From positions 1-64,000 of the forward strand of contig CAIWXI010000130.1 of NCBI GenBank assembly GCA_903916595.1: a DNA stretch of 64,000 nucleotides, given 5' to 3'. The notes beneath the pieces were generated by a model. The model ran no database searches, was not told the origin of the DNA, and saw only the letters and a list, made by a program, of their open reading frames with translations. The stretch comes from an uncultured Bacteroidales bacterium (GTDB lineage Bacteria > Bacteroidota > Bacteroidia > Bacteroidales > FEN-979). The position numbers were made by a program, and so were the translations under genes. This document shows, piece after piece, positions 16,985 to 27,131 of the stretch (its first letter is position 1; each line of letters starts with the position of its first letter).

Positions 16985-19900
16985 TTATTGGTTCATTATC
17001 AGTTTTTGGGTCACTTCGGTATTATCCATTTTGATCTTTACCAGATAAGATCCTTTCTGAACATTTGAAAGATCAAATTGCAGGTCTGATTTCTCATGAC
17101 AGACTCTTGATGTTATTATTCTTCCGCCAAGATCCATGATAGATATTTCCAGTGATTTGTATTTCAAGTCACCCGTCTCAACGCGGAAAGCGCCTTTGGA
17201 TGGATTGGGAATTAACTGAATTGAACTTGCAGAGGTTTCATGAATTGAAACGGTAGATTGAGCCTGGGTTACAGTAACCGTCTGTGTTGGTATTCCATTC
17301 ACGGTCACAGTCACAGCCGCTACCCTGCTTGTATAATAAGGATTTTCGGTGAACTCAGCATTAATAGTACCATTTCCCACTCCCGAGGTGGTAATTGTAA
17401 GCCATGACGAATCAGTGACTGCTATCCATGGAGAATTCGAAGAAACCGTAAATGTTGTAATGCCCGGGAGATAAGGTACATTACGGTTTGAAGGATCTAC
17501 TGATAAGGTTGGCTGGGTTCCTGCCTGAGTCACTGTAACAACAACAGGTCCAACACCCGGAGCTGTCACGGTAATATTTGCAACCCGATCGTAAGTTGCG
17601 GTATTCTCAGTATAGTTTGCAGTGATTGTGCCGTTGCCTGAACCTGATGAATTTACCGTGCACCATGTTTGATCAGAAACGATGGTCCAGCTGGTATTCG
17701 AATTTACGCTGAAACTGGTTGATGACGGAGGTGATGCAGGTACAGTCTGGTTTGACGGCTGAATTGTAAGTGTAGGTAAAGCCGGGTCCTGAATCAGTGT
17801 CACAGAAATTGGTGCAAGACCAGTTGCTGTGCCGGTGATGGTGGCAGTGCGTGTAACCAGGTCAGGATTCACAGTATATGTAGCTGAGATGCTTCCGTTC
17901 CCCGATGATGAAGGCGGAGTTACCGTGCACCAGCTTGCATTACTGCTTACAACCCAGGAGGTATTCGACGTAACAGCATAAACTGCCGTTCCTGCCGGGG
18001 CATAAGAAACAGCCTGCTGTGCGGGAAGAATGGTGAGCAGAGGATAAGCACCCTGAGTTACAGTAACCACGATAGGGGTCAGGGTTGCAACAGTTACGGT
18101 AATATTCGCAGTCCTTGGAATGGTAGTGGTATTCTCTATATAGGATGCCGTAACAGTTCCGTTGCCTGTTCCTGAAGGGGTCACTGTGCACCAGGTCTGA
18201 TTAGAGACTGCTGTCCAGGTGGTGTTGGAAGTTAATGTAAACGACGCACTGCCTGCCGGAGTGTATGGTACACTCTGGTTCGCGGGAGTAACGGTAAGTG
18301 TGGGAGTGGCGCCAGCCTGGGTAACAGTTACAGTAGCGGTTGGAGCTCCTGAAGCTGTTGCTGTAATAGTTGCCACCCTCGGTGTGATCAGGGTGTTAAC
18401 CGGATACGTTGCAGTAATAGTCCCGTTTCCGCTTCCTGAAAGTGTAACGGTACACCAGCTTTGGTTGCTTGATGCATTCCAGGATGTATTAGAGGTTACA
18501 GTGAATGCTGTTGAACCAGCCGGTGTTGCCGGAACATTCTGATTAGAAGGTAAAACTCCCAGTGTGTTTGTTGAGGTTCCCGATACTGAAACGTCATCAA
18601 ATGCCCATGAATATGCAAAAGTCCCGATATAGGTCCAGCGAAAGTTTACCTGGGCTTTACCTGCAGCACCTGGAACAACCATGCTGAAAGCAGCAGGATT
18701 GGTGGCCGATGTTGTTGTGAATGCTTGTAATGTATTCCAGGTAATACCTCCATCATTGCTGTACGAAAGAGTTCCTGAGGAACCTGAATAGGCTTTAAAA
18801 TAATGGTTGAACTGAAGGGTGACATTAGTAAAAACAGAACAGTCAATTACAGGGCTCACAAGATCCGCGTTCTGCGTTGTACCAGCACCATATCCGCCAC
18901 TGTTAAGAAAAGCATAATTTCCGGTCAGGTTCGGATTCGGGGTTTGGTTGGTAATCACACCAAACTGCCATATCTGTCCGTTCCCCTGGTGGTCAACCTG
19001 ACTCCAGCAACCGGGGATGCTTGTAGTAGCAAATGCTTCGCTGAATGGCAAGGTGGAAACCATACATTGAGTAGTGAAAGTAAGATCATTACCGTAAAAT
19101 GTTCCGTTTCCATTTGTTGCATACGCTCTGATATGGTACAGAGTGTTTGCGGTCAGGCCTGTTATCAGGCTTACATAAGTTCCTAATCCTGATCCATCGG
19201 TGGTATGATTACCGGAAGCAACAGGGTTGGCCGAGGTGCTCCAGCAAACTCCGCGGGCTGTAACAGGAGACCCTCCGTCGGTGGTCACATTACCACCGGA
19301 GGTAGCCGAGGTCATGGTGATCACCGTTGCCGCATTGGTAGCAACAGCAGCTGCGCAAGGTATTAATGTCAGATCGCTGCCGTTGGTGGTGCCATCAGAG
19401 CTCACGGCGACCAGGCGGAAATGATATGTTGTACCATTAACAAGACCTGCTATAGGTGCGCTTACGTTAGTGACTGCATAACCAGTACCTGCCGACGTAA
19501 TGGTAGTGTTGAAACCATAGGCCGTTGTGGTGCCCCACTCGAAATGATAGTTCGTTACTGCTCCGTTGGGGCAGACGCTCCCATTGAGGGTAGCTACAGT
19601 ACAGGTAACACCTGTAGCTGCCATGGTGGTTACCGTTGGTGGATTGTTCCATTTAAAAGAGGCAATTCTTGTTTTCCAACCCGTTGATGAAGTCGTTGCG
19701 AAATATTCCTGGGTATACCAATACGTACCTCTTTCAACCGGGTCACAACTCAATGCGCTGTAATCACCCCAACGATGGTAAGTAGCCTCAGTTGCAGATC
19801 CCCCGCCATTAATGATCCCTTTCTCGGCGATGGTCATCTGGTTCAGCGCATCATTCTTTTTTCGTCCGGTATACCTAATTGACGGGTAAAGGCTTGTACC

Positions 19901-21208
19901 GGAAACAGAATAGCCCAGGGCCATATTTCCGCTGGAATCCATTGCAATACTTCCCATCCAGCGACTGTTATTGTCTGATGGAGCATACGTTGCCTGCTGG
20001 TAGATGGACCAGGCGCCTCCCGATTTCCTTAACTCATACCACCGGATTCCTGCAACAGTGGTTGAAATATCAACAGTAAAATTACAAACCATTGTAGAAT
20101 ATCCCGCGAAGGAACGGTACTGAAGCCGGTACATCATACGGTCATTCAGAGGATCAACTTTTACCGTTGTATTGGGTTGTCTGATCCCTGTTATGTTCGC
20201 TGTATATGCATTGATAGGAATTGTAGTGAAATTGGCGAAAGTTGAATTGGCTGTTGTAACCCAGTCTACATGAAATTCCCAAAGCCCAAGATGGGGGGAA
20301 GCGCCATTGATACTATACAGGAAATAATTGGGAGGATTACCGGTGGGGAAAGTCCCGTCACAATCGGAAGGTAGCCATCCCCAGGCTTCGTTTGATGTTG
20401 GTTTCGTAAACATGATCATTGTTGCCGAAGGGCTTCCTGCCAACATAAGTGTACGATTGTAGGCCACGGCGCCGGTACCTGCATAAGCACCTGAACCGGA
20501 GGCAAACATATGCATCGACATATAATATGCATCGGGCCAAACGCCGAATTTCGGATAATCGGGCATATTCGCGAAGGAATACTGATAACGGTACCAACTG
20601 CCTGTCGGGTCAGGGGTGGCGGATATCGCAACCATCTGGTAGAAAGGCCCGTTGGGGTAATTAGGCAGTGAGAACTGAGAAAAAAGCCAACGGTCGGCCT
20701 GTTCATCATACAACACCACTGCATCGCCATCATTTGAATTGTTTGGCAAGCCGGCGAAAACAGAACTATTGGCCAATGGGCCAATTAATAGTGCGCCGGT
20801 TTTACTGTATATCGAAAAATGGCAATTTACAGTCTGGAAATAATGATTTGGCCCAACATCTCCATGGGTGTCAGGAGGAGTATACCCTTCGGTATTTGAG
20901 TTTCCCTCAAAGTTCGCGATGGTAGTATCTGTCATAAGCATTCCATTCATGGTCTGAATTGCCGGATCTGTCAGTCCACCCGGTGCCTGTCCTTGAATCC
21001 GTGGCCTGACATTGAATTTGTTCTTGACGATTCCGTCCTTCCAGGAAGTTTCAGCTTTCCCTGGCGCACGATTAGCCATATCCCTTAAGGGGGGTGATAC
21101 ATCAAAATAAATCGGAGCTTGAACGATAGGCCGGGAAACGTTGTCCTGCCCAAAAACGATATTAATGCTAAATAACAGCACTAATAAAAATAATGGAATC
21201 TTTCTCAT
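16985..21208 (-). CDS. Giant T9SS-secreted protein with five BACON-like repeats
   Basis: A 1407-aa extracellular protein with signal peptide (ending IVFGQ). Residues about 90-510 form an uncharacterised region beginning TPPDTHGDVGPNHYFQ that resembles a propeller-like enzyme or adhesin fold; I do not recognise a catalytic motif. Two Fn3-like modules follow (about 520-720), then a MAM/choice-of-anchor-like module (about 725-880, ending AFDDVSVSG), five BACON-like domains of about 86 aa (about 881-1317), and a T9SS type A sorting domain (LIPNPSKGAF to the end). BACON domains often bind glycan or mucin, so surface adhesion or substrate binding is a reasonable inference. It lies next to a second giant T9SS protein in the same direction. 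Confidence 0.85.
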   Translation of the reverse strand: MRKIPLFLLVLLFSINIVFGQDNVSRPIVQAPIYFDVSPPLRDMANRAPGKAETSWKDGIVKNKFNVRPRIQGQAPGGLTDPAIQTMNGMLMTDTTIANFEGNSNTEGYTPPDTHGDVGPNHYFQTVNCHFSIYSKTGALLIGPLANSSVFAGLPNNSNDGDAVVLYDEQADRWLFSQFSLPNYPNGPFYQMVAISATPDPTGSWYRYQYSFANMPDYPKFGVWPDAYYMSMHMFASGSGAYAGTGAVAYNRTLMLAGSPSATMIMFTKPTSNEAWGWLPSDCDGTFPTGNPPNYFLYSINGASPHLGLWEFHVDWVTTANSTFANFTTIPINAYTANITGIRQPNTTVKVDPLNDRMMYRLQYRSFAGYSTMVCNFTVDISTTVAGIRWYELRKSGGAWSIYQQATYAPSDNNSRWMGSIAMDSSGNMALGYSVSGTSLYPSIRYTGRKKNDALNQMTIAEKGIINGGGSATEATYHRWGDYSALSCDPVERGTYWYTQEYFATTSSTGWKTRIASFKWNNPPTVTTMAATGVTCTVATLNGSVCPNGAVTNYHFEWGTTTAYGFNTTITSAGTGYAVTNVSAPIAGLVNGTTYHFRLVAVSSDGTTNGSDLTLIPCAAAVATNAATVITMTSATSGGNVTTDGGSPVTARGVCWSTSANPVASGNHTTDGSGLGTYVSLITGLTANTLYHIRAYATNGNGTFYGNDLTFTTQCMVSTLPFSEAFATTSIPGCWSQVDHQGNGQIWQFGVITNQTPNPNLTGNYAFLNSGGYGAGTTQNADLVSPVIDCSVFTNVTLQFNHYFKAYSGSSGTLSYSNDGGITWNTLQAFTTTSATNPAAFSMVVPGAAGKAQVNFRWTYIGTFAYSWAFDDVSVSGTSTNTLGVLPSNQNVPATPAGSTAFTVTSNTSWNASSNQSWCTVTLSGSGNGTITATYPVNTLITPRVATITATASGAPTATVTVTQAGATPTLTVTPANQSVPYTPAGSASFTLTSNTTWTAVSNQTWCTVTPSGTGNGTVTASYIENTTTIPRTANITVTVATLTPIVVTVTQGAYPLLTILPAQQAVSYAPAGTAVYAVTSNTSWVVSSNASWCTVTPPSSSGNGSISATYTVNPDLVTRTATITGTATGLAPISVTLIQDPALPTLTIQPSNQTVPASPPSSTSFSVNSNTSWTIVSDQTWCTVNSSGSGNGTITANYTENTATYDRVANITVTAPGVGPVVVTVTQAGTQPTLSVDPSNRNVPYLPGITTFTVSSNSPWIAVTDSSWLTITTSGVGNGTINAEFTENPYYTSRVAAVTVTVNGIPTQTVTVTQAQSTVSIHETSASSIQLIPNPSKGAFRVETGDLKYKSLEISIMDLGGRIITSRVCHEKSDLQFDLSNVQKGSYLVKIKMDNTEVTQKLIMNQ
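17258..18565 (-). repeat. Five in-frame BACON-coding repeats (about 260 nt each)
   Basis: Five consecutive modules share NQxVP, SNTSW, WCTV and GNGT motifs at the same spacing and end in VTVTQ. The fifth is the most diverged (WLTI replaces WCTV). The repeats are protein-level modules with clear nucleotide similarity, a site where recombination could change copy number. Confidence 0.88.
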
Positions 21209-21265
21209 GGCTTGAGTTATATTTATTGTTTTTTTTATGATTACTGATTTTTGAGGTGGAAGAAC

Positions 21266-24200
21266 CTACCTGTTTACTAATATTTTTCTGATGACCCTAT
21301 AGTTGGCATTGTGGATAACCATAGTATAGACTCCTGAAGAAACCAGGCCAAGGTCTATTAATAAATCTGCAGGTCCCCGTACTTGTACATTCTTCCTGGT
21401 GAATACAACGACACCCAGATTATTACTGATGCTGATGTCGAAGGATTCGGCCTCAGGAGTATTCATCTTTAATGTGAATGCCCCGTTGCTTGGTACAGGA
21501 TAAACTACAAAGCTGGAAGAAACCGGCTCATTGATTCCTGTTATTACCATATGGATATTGTTTGAAGTATCCGATCCGCAGCCGTTCAGGAATACCCTGT
21601 CCCAGTACCAGCCTGTATAATAAGCCACCAGCGTTTGTCCTGTGCCCGTAAGTATCGGACTACCTTCATAATACCATTGATTGCCGTCAGTTACATCGCT
21701 GAAAAGGGTATCGCCACCGGCATATATCACCGGGGTATGAGGCAATAGTTTTATTGACACGGGGAAAGCGGGAGATTCAACACCAACACCGCATTGGTTG
21801 GTTCCATGAGCTGAAATGCCGCCAGATACTGCACCCATGTTAAAATCGACGGTGATCTGGGGAGTGTTGTCTCCGGAAGCTATGTTTGCTCCGGCCGGTA
21901 AACTCCAGACATAGCCTGTTGCATTGGTTACCGGGTCAACAGAAAAAGCAACACCCTGCTCTCCTGCACACACGGAATCAGTACCCGAAACCAACCCTGC
22001 TGCAACCGGCAACTGGGTAACAGTCACATTGAAAGGAGCTGAGGCAGCGCCGTTCCCGCAAAGGCTGTTACCGTAAACGGTAATAGCTCCCGACTGAGCC
22101 GACTGGCTATAGTTAACCAAAATGGAATTGGTCCCGGCTCCGGAACTGATGGTCGCTCCAGCCGGCAGTGACCATATATAAGTGACCGCATTAGTGATGG
22201 GCGGCACAGAATAAGAAATACCACTGCTTCCAAAGCATACCGACTGTGATCCTGAAACCGATCCAGCCGGTTCCGGCATTGCATTTACATTTACATTGTA
22301 TACCGTTGGAACAGGTGCGGAACAATTGGATGCGTTATTAAAATTAACTGCTACCCATTGGGGACCAGGGGCATTCCATACTACCTGGGCAATAGCCGTA
22401 CCCTGACCTGAAGTAATTGTACCTCCAGAGGAAACAGTCCAACTATATGATGTATTCCCCGTTGCCGTGGTGTATTCATAAAACCCGGAATTGATGCACA
22501 TGCTGTTGAGGCCTGTGATCGCGGGTACCGGTGCAGCAGCCACGGTAACCGCCAGAGTACCGGGAGCTGCAGCAGGACAACCTGTTACAGGATCGGAATA
22601 AACAACTCCCACGGTTTTCGAACCAGTAGCTGTCCAGCTGATAGTAACTACCTCGGGATTCCCGGTCGCGCTGATCGTGCCATCGGGTGTAACGCTCCAA
22701 CCATAGGATGATTTACCGGCCTGGGTCGTGTACGTATTATTGGTAGATTGACATACCAGAGAAGCTCCTGAAGAAATAGTAGGGACAGGCTGATTATTCA
22801 CTGTGATCGTAGTATTTGAAGGTGTACCGGGAGCCCCGCAGTCGCTGACAGCCTGAACTGAGACTATGCCTGAAACCGCGGCAGACGAAACACTTACCAT
22901 GATAATATTTGAATGAGGAAAGGATGTGATAGTGAATCCTGCAGGGAAGGTCCAGTTATATAAAAAACCATTCGGAATCAAGGCTACAGAAAAAACATAT
23001 CCGGAACCGTTTTTGCATACCGCTGCAGGACCCGTTATTGCACCTGAAGGGGGGGGAATTACACAGTTTGTATAAAAGTTCATATCAGAACCGGTTACTG
23101 TTCCTGCAGGGCTCTCCGCTTTAGCCCGGTAATGATACGTGGTATTGATCATAAGCCCTGCAATGGTAGCATTGAAGTTTTGTACCGTATTGCCTGTCAA
23201 AGTGCCTGCTATATTCGCGATTAAACCATAAGCTGTTGTGAGACCGTATTCAAACGACACCGTTGTGGTTCCATTCTTCGGATTCACCGTTCCGTTCAAG
23301 GTTGCTGATGTCGGGAGAACAGGCAGGGCTGCAACCGTTGCAACAACCGGCGGGACTGCAGTACTAAAGGTCAAATCCGAACCGTAGATTACCGTGCTTC
23401 CGCTGTTTCCATTGGCACGGTAATGATAGGTGTTATTAATGGTGAGCCCGGTTAGGTCGGCAGAAATTGCAGTCGGGGTATTTCCTGTGATTGTACCTGC
23501 AGAAACTGAATTGCCGTAAGCCGTGGTAAGGCCATATTCGAAACCCGAAAGTATGTTCAGATTATTGGCATTAACCAATCCATTAAGTGTAACTGTAGTA
23601 CAGGTACGATTTGTTGCAGTCACCGTAGTTACAGCCTGGTTAGGTGAGAACTGATATCCTCCCAGGTCAGGGGGTGAAGGCCGGGTTGCGCCGGAAAAAT
23701 CGGTGGGAACTGAAGCCAGGTAGAACCCATCATTAGCAAGTGCTGTATTGGTAGGGTGAAGGTCTGTGCCAACAAAAACCGGATTAATATTCTGTGAGTT
23801 ATTGTTGCCCCCGAAACCGGTCTGGATATCGGCAAGAGTGGCCCTGTTGCTTACAATATAGCCGAGATTTGTTCCGGAAGAAAAATAATCGTTATAATCA
23901 ATCTTTGAAAATGCAGAAATGTCTGCATTACAAATAATTGCAAAACGATTTGTCCCTATCGTTGCATCTATAAAGAAAATATTGTTTCTGATATCAAGGA
24001 CAGTAGCTGTTGAAGCTATCATCAGACAAGCTGGCAAGCCGGTAGCCAGAGTTTGATTTGTGGATAAGCGTACAGTATTGTGATACAGGTTGTATCCGTT
24101 GCCGGATCCAATCGTGATTCCATATCCGTTACGCGTAGAAAGAGAATTGAACCCGGCGCTGGCGACATCATAAATCAAATTGTTATACGCATTGATATTT

Positions 24201-26314
24201 GATAGCGTAGCGGTGGAATTTAATGCCAGACCGATGGCAGTACTGTTTGCATTAGTGCTTTTAATGTTGGAAATTGTATTCCTCTCGATCACGATCCCGC
24301 TACTGAGACTCTGAACCTCAATTCCGGTGGCAATAGAACTGGCCCTGCTTGTGGTGAGGCCGGAAACGGTATTTCCAGATATAGAAGAATTTGCTCCATA
24401 GATCTGCAAAATTCCCCAAAAAGCATTGGTAGCGGCAGTGTTGCCATTTTGTGTAAGGCCCGAAACCGTGTTATTCGTAATATTCGTATTGGGACTGTAT
24501 GAGATTATTCCCGCAAAACCTCCGGCATTACCTGTGTTGGCAAGCGTCTGGATAGTATTGCCCGTGATACTGATACTTGCCGGAGCAATAATCGTGTTAA
24601 CATAAATCCCGGCAAGTACTACGCCCGCGTTATTGGATGTAAGCGAAATAGCTGAAATGTTATTGCCCGAGATTGTTGCATTATGAATCCCGTCGGCAAT
24701 CCATATCCCCGCCACGTTCTCGGCATTGGCATTGGCAATATTCCCAATGTTGTTGCTGGAAATGGTTACATCCTGAACTCCCTTAACATAAACACCTTCG
24801 TCACGGATCGAATTGGCGCCTGCTGTGTTCATGTCATTTCCTGTAATCAGCAAGCCGGTGCCATTCCCCGTGACATCCACTGCAGAACAAAAAATACCGA
24901 TCAGTGCTTTCTGAATACTGTTATTCTGAAAAGTGATATTATTGAAATATCCCGTTGCACCAATGGTTGTTGAACTGCCAAGAGAAACAGCGTTGGAGGT
25001 ATTCACTCCATTGATCAGAACAGTATTCTTTATAGTGATATTAGTGATAGGAGTTGTTCCTGTTGAACCTATTAAAACGACATTGGGCGTAGTTGCTGAA
25101 GTGTTTGTAATCGTAAGATCCCGGGTCGTTCCGCCGGCAGAGTTTGAGCCATCAATGATCACATTGCTGTTTAATATTTTGATGAGGGCACCAGCAGTCA
25201 TGCTTCCTGAAAGGCTTGCCGTGATCCCGGTATTTGGTTTGATCGTGATGGTGTTGGTTGGGCTGGATCCGGGAATAACCTGAATAACGATGGGCCAGGT
25301 CTCAGCTGCCGAACTGTAATCTGAATTCAGTAAGAATGTGAGAGGGCAAGTCAAAGAATGACCCTTCAGATCATCTATGGCAGTAGAAAGGTTCACATAA
25401 TCAGCACCTGAAGCTCCCACTGTTTTTGTTCCGCAAATCGGAGTCGGAGGCAGGGTTGCTCTTGAGCCTGCAAGAATAGAAGATTCAAGGTCTGCATAAG
25501 CAACGACCTTATAATAATAGGTGAGATTTGCCCAAAGTCCGGTTTGTGCCTGGGAATATAAAGTTCCTGTGGTTCCGACTGTTGTTGAGATGATATCTGC
25601 ACCGTTTTGGGTGTAGGTTATCCCGTCTGTGGAACGATACACCCTGAACCCGACTTCATTGGTTGAATTATCGGTCCACCCTATTGTCATTCCGCCACTT
25701 GTAACACCGGTTACAGTGAAGGAAATTGGGGGAGCGGGAGTGGTTGGTTTAAGTACCCTTACCTCGTCAATGCCGATATCTGTATACCCATAATCAGAGG
25801 TTGCTGTAAATTTAATTTTGGTAGTTGCTGAATTGCCTGGAAGGAAAACAAAAAATTCCTGCCATGTTGCAGTAGTGGTCAGTGTCATCAGAGAACCTGA
25901 CCATGTAGTACCTCCATTGTCGGAGGAATAAACATCCACAACATCAGTCCCATCGGTATTTATATAATAAAACTTTACCGCGACCTGTCCGGCTGTATAA
26001 GCCGAAAAATTCATGACCGGAGTGATAAAGTCCCCGGTTGTTCCTGCATTGGCGTAATACGTATGAAACCTTGCCGAAGCCGTGGTGCCGTTAGCACCCG
26101 TGGGCGCATACGCAGCAGTCGTACCACTGGTCCAACCGGTAGTATAACTATTTTTATGCCAGACATTATTGGCCGGAGTGGTGGTACCGCTCCAGGCAGG
26201 ACTGAGCGTTGGAGGTAAAGTCCATGTTGCTTCAAAATTCTGGGTAAAAATGATTTGCCCGAAAGTAAAAACACTTGTTAGCAGGACAAAGCACAGAAGT
26301 AAAATTTTTCTCAT
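21266..26314 (-). CDS. Giant T9SS-secreted beta-helix / PKD-like protein
   Basis: The true start is the ATG at 26314 (MRKILLLCF, signal peptide ending FTFGQ), giving 1682 aa; the called 5' extension covers the promoter. Order: a choice-of-anchor/MAM-like module (about 25-190), one Fn3 module, a right-handed parallel beta-helix (about 300-860, many ITGNTI/ISGNNI rungs), two YGLTTAYG-type Fn3-like modules, four or five PKD-like modules (CxG...Y.W..P.G motifs), and a C-terminal T9SS type A domain (YPVPSNGAFTLK). Beta-helix domains often act on polysaccharides, but no catalytic residues are recognisable, so adhesion is equally possible. Ends only 57 nt before the BACON-repeat gene on the same strand. 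Confidence 0.85.
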   Translation of the reverse strand: MRKILLLCFVLLTSVFTFGQIIFTQNFEATWTLPPTLSPAWSGTTTPANNVWHKNSYTTGWTSGTTAAYAPTGANGTTASARFHTYYANAGTTGDFITPVMNFSAYTAGQVAVKFYYINTDGTDVVDVYSSDNGGTTWSGSLMTLTTTATWQEFFVFLPGNSATTKIKFTATSDYGYTDIGIDEVRVLKPTTPAPPISFTVTGVTSGGMTIGWTDNSTNEVGFRVYRSTDGITYTQNGADIISTTVGTTGTLYSQAQTGLWANLTYYYKVVAYADLESSILAGSRATLPPTPICGTKTVGASGADYVNLSTAIDDLKGHSLTCPLTFLLNSDYSSAAETWPIVIQVIPGSSPTNTITIKPNTGITASLSGSMTAGALIKILNSNVIIDGSNSAGGTTRDLTITNTSATTPNVVLIGSTGTTPITNITIKNTVLINGVNTSNAVSLGSSTTIGATGYFNNITFQNNSIQKALIGIFCSAVDVTGNGTGLLITGNDMNTAGANSIRDEGVYVKGVQDVTISSNNIGNIANANAENVAGIWIADGIHNATISGNNISAISLTSNNAGVVLAGIYVNTIIAPASISITGNTIQTLANTGNAGGFAGIISYSPNTNITNNTVSGLTQNGNTAATNAFWGILQIYGANSSISGNTVSGLTTSRASSIATGIEVQSLSSGIVIERNTISNIKSTNANSTAIGLALNSTATLSNINAYNNLIYDVASAGFNSLSTRNGYGITIGSGNGYNLYHNTVRLSTNQTLATGLPACLMIASTATVLDIRNNIFFIDATIGTNRFAIICNADISAFSKIDYNDYFSSGTNLGYIVSNRATLADIQTGFGGNNNSQNINPVFVGTDLHPTNTALANDGFYLASVPTDFSGATRPSPPDLGGYQFSPNQAVTTVTATNRTCTTVTLNGLVNANNLNILSGFEYGLTTAYGNSVSAGTITGNTPTAISADLTGLTINNTYHYRANGNSGSTVIYGSDLTFSTAVPPVVATVAALPVLPTSATLNGTVNPKNGTTTVSFEYGLTTAYGLIANIAGTLTGNTVQNFNATIAGLMINTTYHYRAKAESPAGTVTGSDMNFYTNCVIPPPSGAITGPAAVCKNGSGYVFSVALIPNGFLYNWTFPAGFTITSFPHSNIIMVSVSSAAVSGIVSVQAVSDCGAPGTPSNTTITVNNQPVPTISSGASLVCQSTNNTYTTQAGKSSYGWSVTPDGTISATGNPEVVTISWTATGSKTVGVVYSDPVTGCPAAAPGTLAVTVAAAPVPAITGLNSMCINSGFYEYTTATGNTSYSWTVSSGGTITSGQGTAIAQVVWNAPGPQWVAVNFNNASNCSAPVPTVYNVNVNAMPEPAGSVSGSQSVCFGSSGISYSVPPITNAVTYIWSLPAGATISSGAGTNSILVNYSQSAQSGAITVYGNSLCGNGAASAPFNVTVTQLPVAAGLVSGTDSVCAGEQGVAFSVDPVTNATGYVWSLPAGANIASGDNTPQITVDFNMGAVSGGISAHGTNQCGVGVESPAFPVSIKLLPHTPVIYAGGDTLFSDVTDGNQWYYEGSPILTGTGQTLVAYYTGWYWDRVFLNGCGSDTSNNIHMVITGINEPVSSSFVVYPVPSNGAFTLKMNTPEAESFDISISNNLGVVVFTRKNVQVRGPADLLIDLGLVSSGVYTMVIHNANYRVIRKILVNR

Positions 26315-26394
26315 AAGACCTTTGTTTGGGTTTGGGTGTATGTTATGTTGTGAAAATAAAATATTGTGATGGAATTCATGGAATGTAATTGTCA

Positions 26395-26402
26395 CAAAGA
26401 TA
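26395..26402 (-). promoter_or_regulatory. Candidate -7 box TATCTTTG for the beta-helix protein gene
   Basis: Read on the minus strand this is TATCTTTG, 80 nt before the ATG at 26314. No good -33 TTTG is visible, but an inverted repeat lies directly upstream at 26409-26441. Confidence 0.55.
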
Positions 26403-26408
26403 ACATAT

Positions 26409-26441
26409 AATAAATTGAATGTCTTGCATTTTCAATTTATT
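26409..26441. promoter_or_regulatory. Inverted repeat AATAAATTGAA-N11-TTCAATTTATT
   Basis: A perfect 11-bp inverted repeat with an 11-nt spacer, placed where the -33 region of the minus-strand promoter should be. It could be an operator or, less likely because there is no T-run on the minus strand, a terminator for the upstream barrel gene. Confidence 0.5.
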
Positions 26442-26549
26442 GTATAAATTTTTTATAAAGTTTTTGGAATTTCTACACCCCTCCCAGGGAGGATTTCAAT
26501 TATCGAAATTATTTTCTCCTGGCCATAACACTAGATAAAAAATGTATTA

Positions 26550-27128
26550 TCACAATCTAAGGGCAAAGACGGCGTTCAGCGACATGATATTATCGTTTGT
26601 TGCGCCGATATAGAAAAATCTCGCTTCGCCTCCGACTACGAATCGTTTGGAGAGGGGATACAGATAGGAAGCGCAGGCTTCAAAATTTGCAAAGGAATAC
26701 TGGGTGCTGCTGATCGTTTCTCCGATCCCTCTGATCTGCAATAGCTGAATTGCAAGTCCGGGAGCCACGGAGAGATAAAAATGATCAACTATTCTCATTC
26801 TTATCACCAGCAGCAATGGAATCATATACATCCTCGAATCCATGGTATATTCCTTTGTAAGCACCGAATCTACCTTGAATATCCTGTAAAGACCAGTCTC
26901 CAGACCAAGACTGAGCCGGTACTCAGGCTCCCACATGAACTGGAATGAAGTACCAATAAACTCTTTATGAACATTCCTGGCCGGCACCAGATCCATGTTT
27001 GCAAAATAATGAGACCAGCCGGCACCGATGGCTAAGGAGAAATGCGTGACCCGGGAGTTGCCTTCCTGCGAGCGAACATTAAAGCAGGCGAGCAGACAAA
27101 ACAGAATTATAACAGTGATTTTTTTCAT
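26550..27128 (-). CDS. Small outer-membrane beta-barrel-like protein
   Basis: A 192-aa exported protein (signal peptide ending NVRSQ) with alternating hydrophobic strands and a chain end FALRL typical of small outer-membrane barrels. No specific family recognised. It begins 3 nt after the GDPD lipoprotein gene, so it is very likely the last gene of that operon. Confidence 0.7.
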   Translation of the reverse strand: MKKITVIILFCLLACFNVRSQEGNSRVTHFSLAIGAGWSHYFANMDLVPARNVHKEFIGTSFQFMWEPEYRLSLGLETGLYRIFKVDSVLTKEYTMDSRMYMIPLLLVIRMRIVDHFYLSVAPGLAIQLLQIRGIGETISSTQYSFANFEACASYLYPLSKRFVVGGEARFFYIGATNDNIMSLNAVFALRL

Positions 27129-27131
27129 GCC

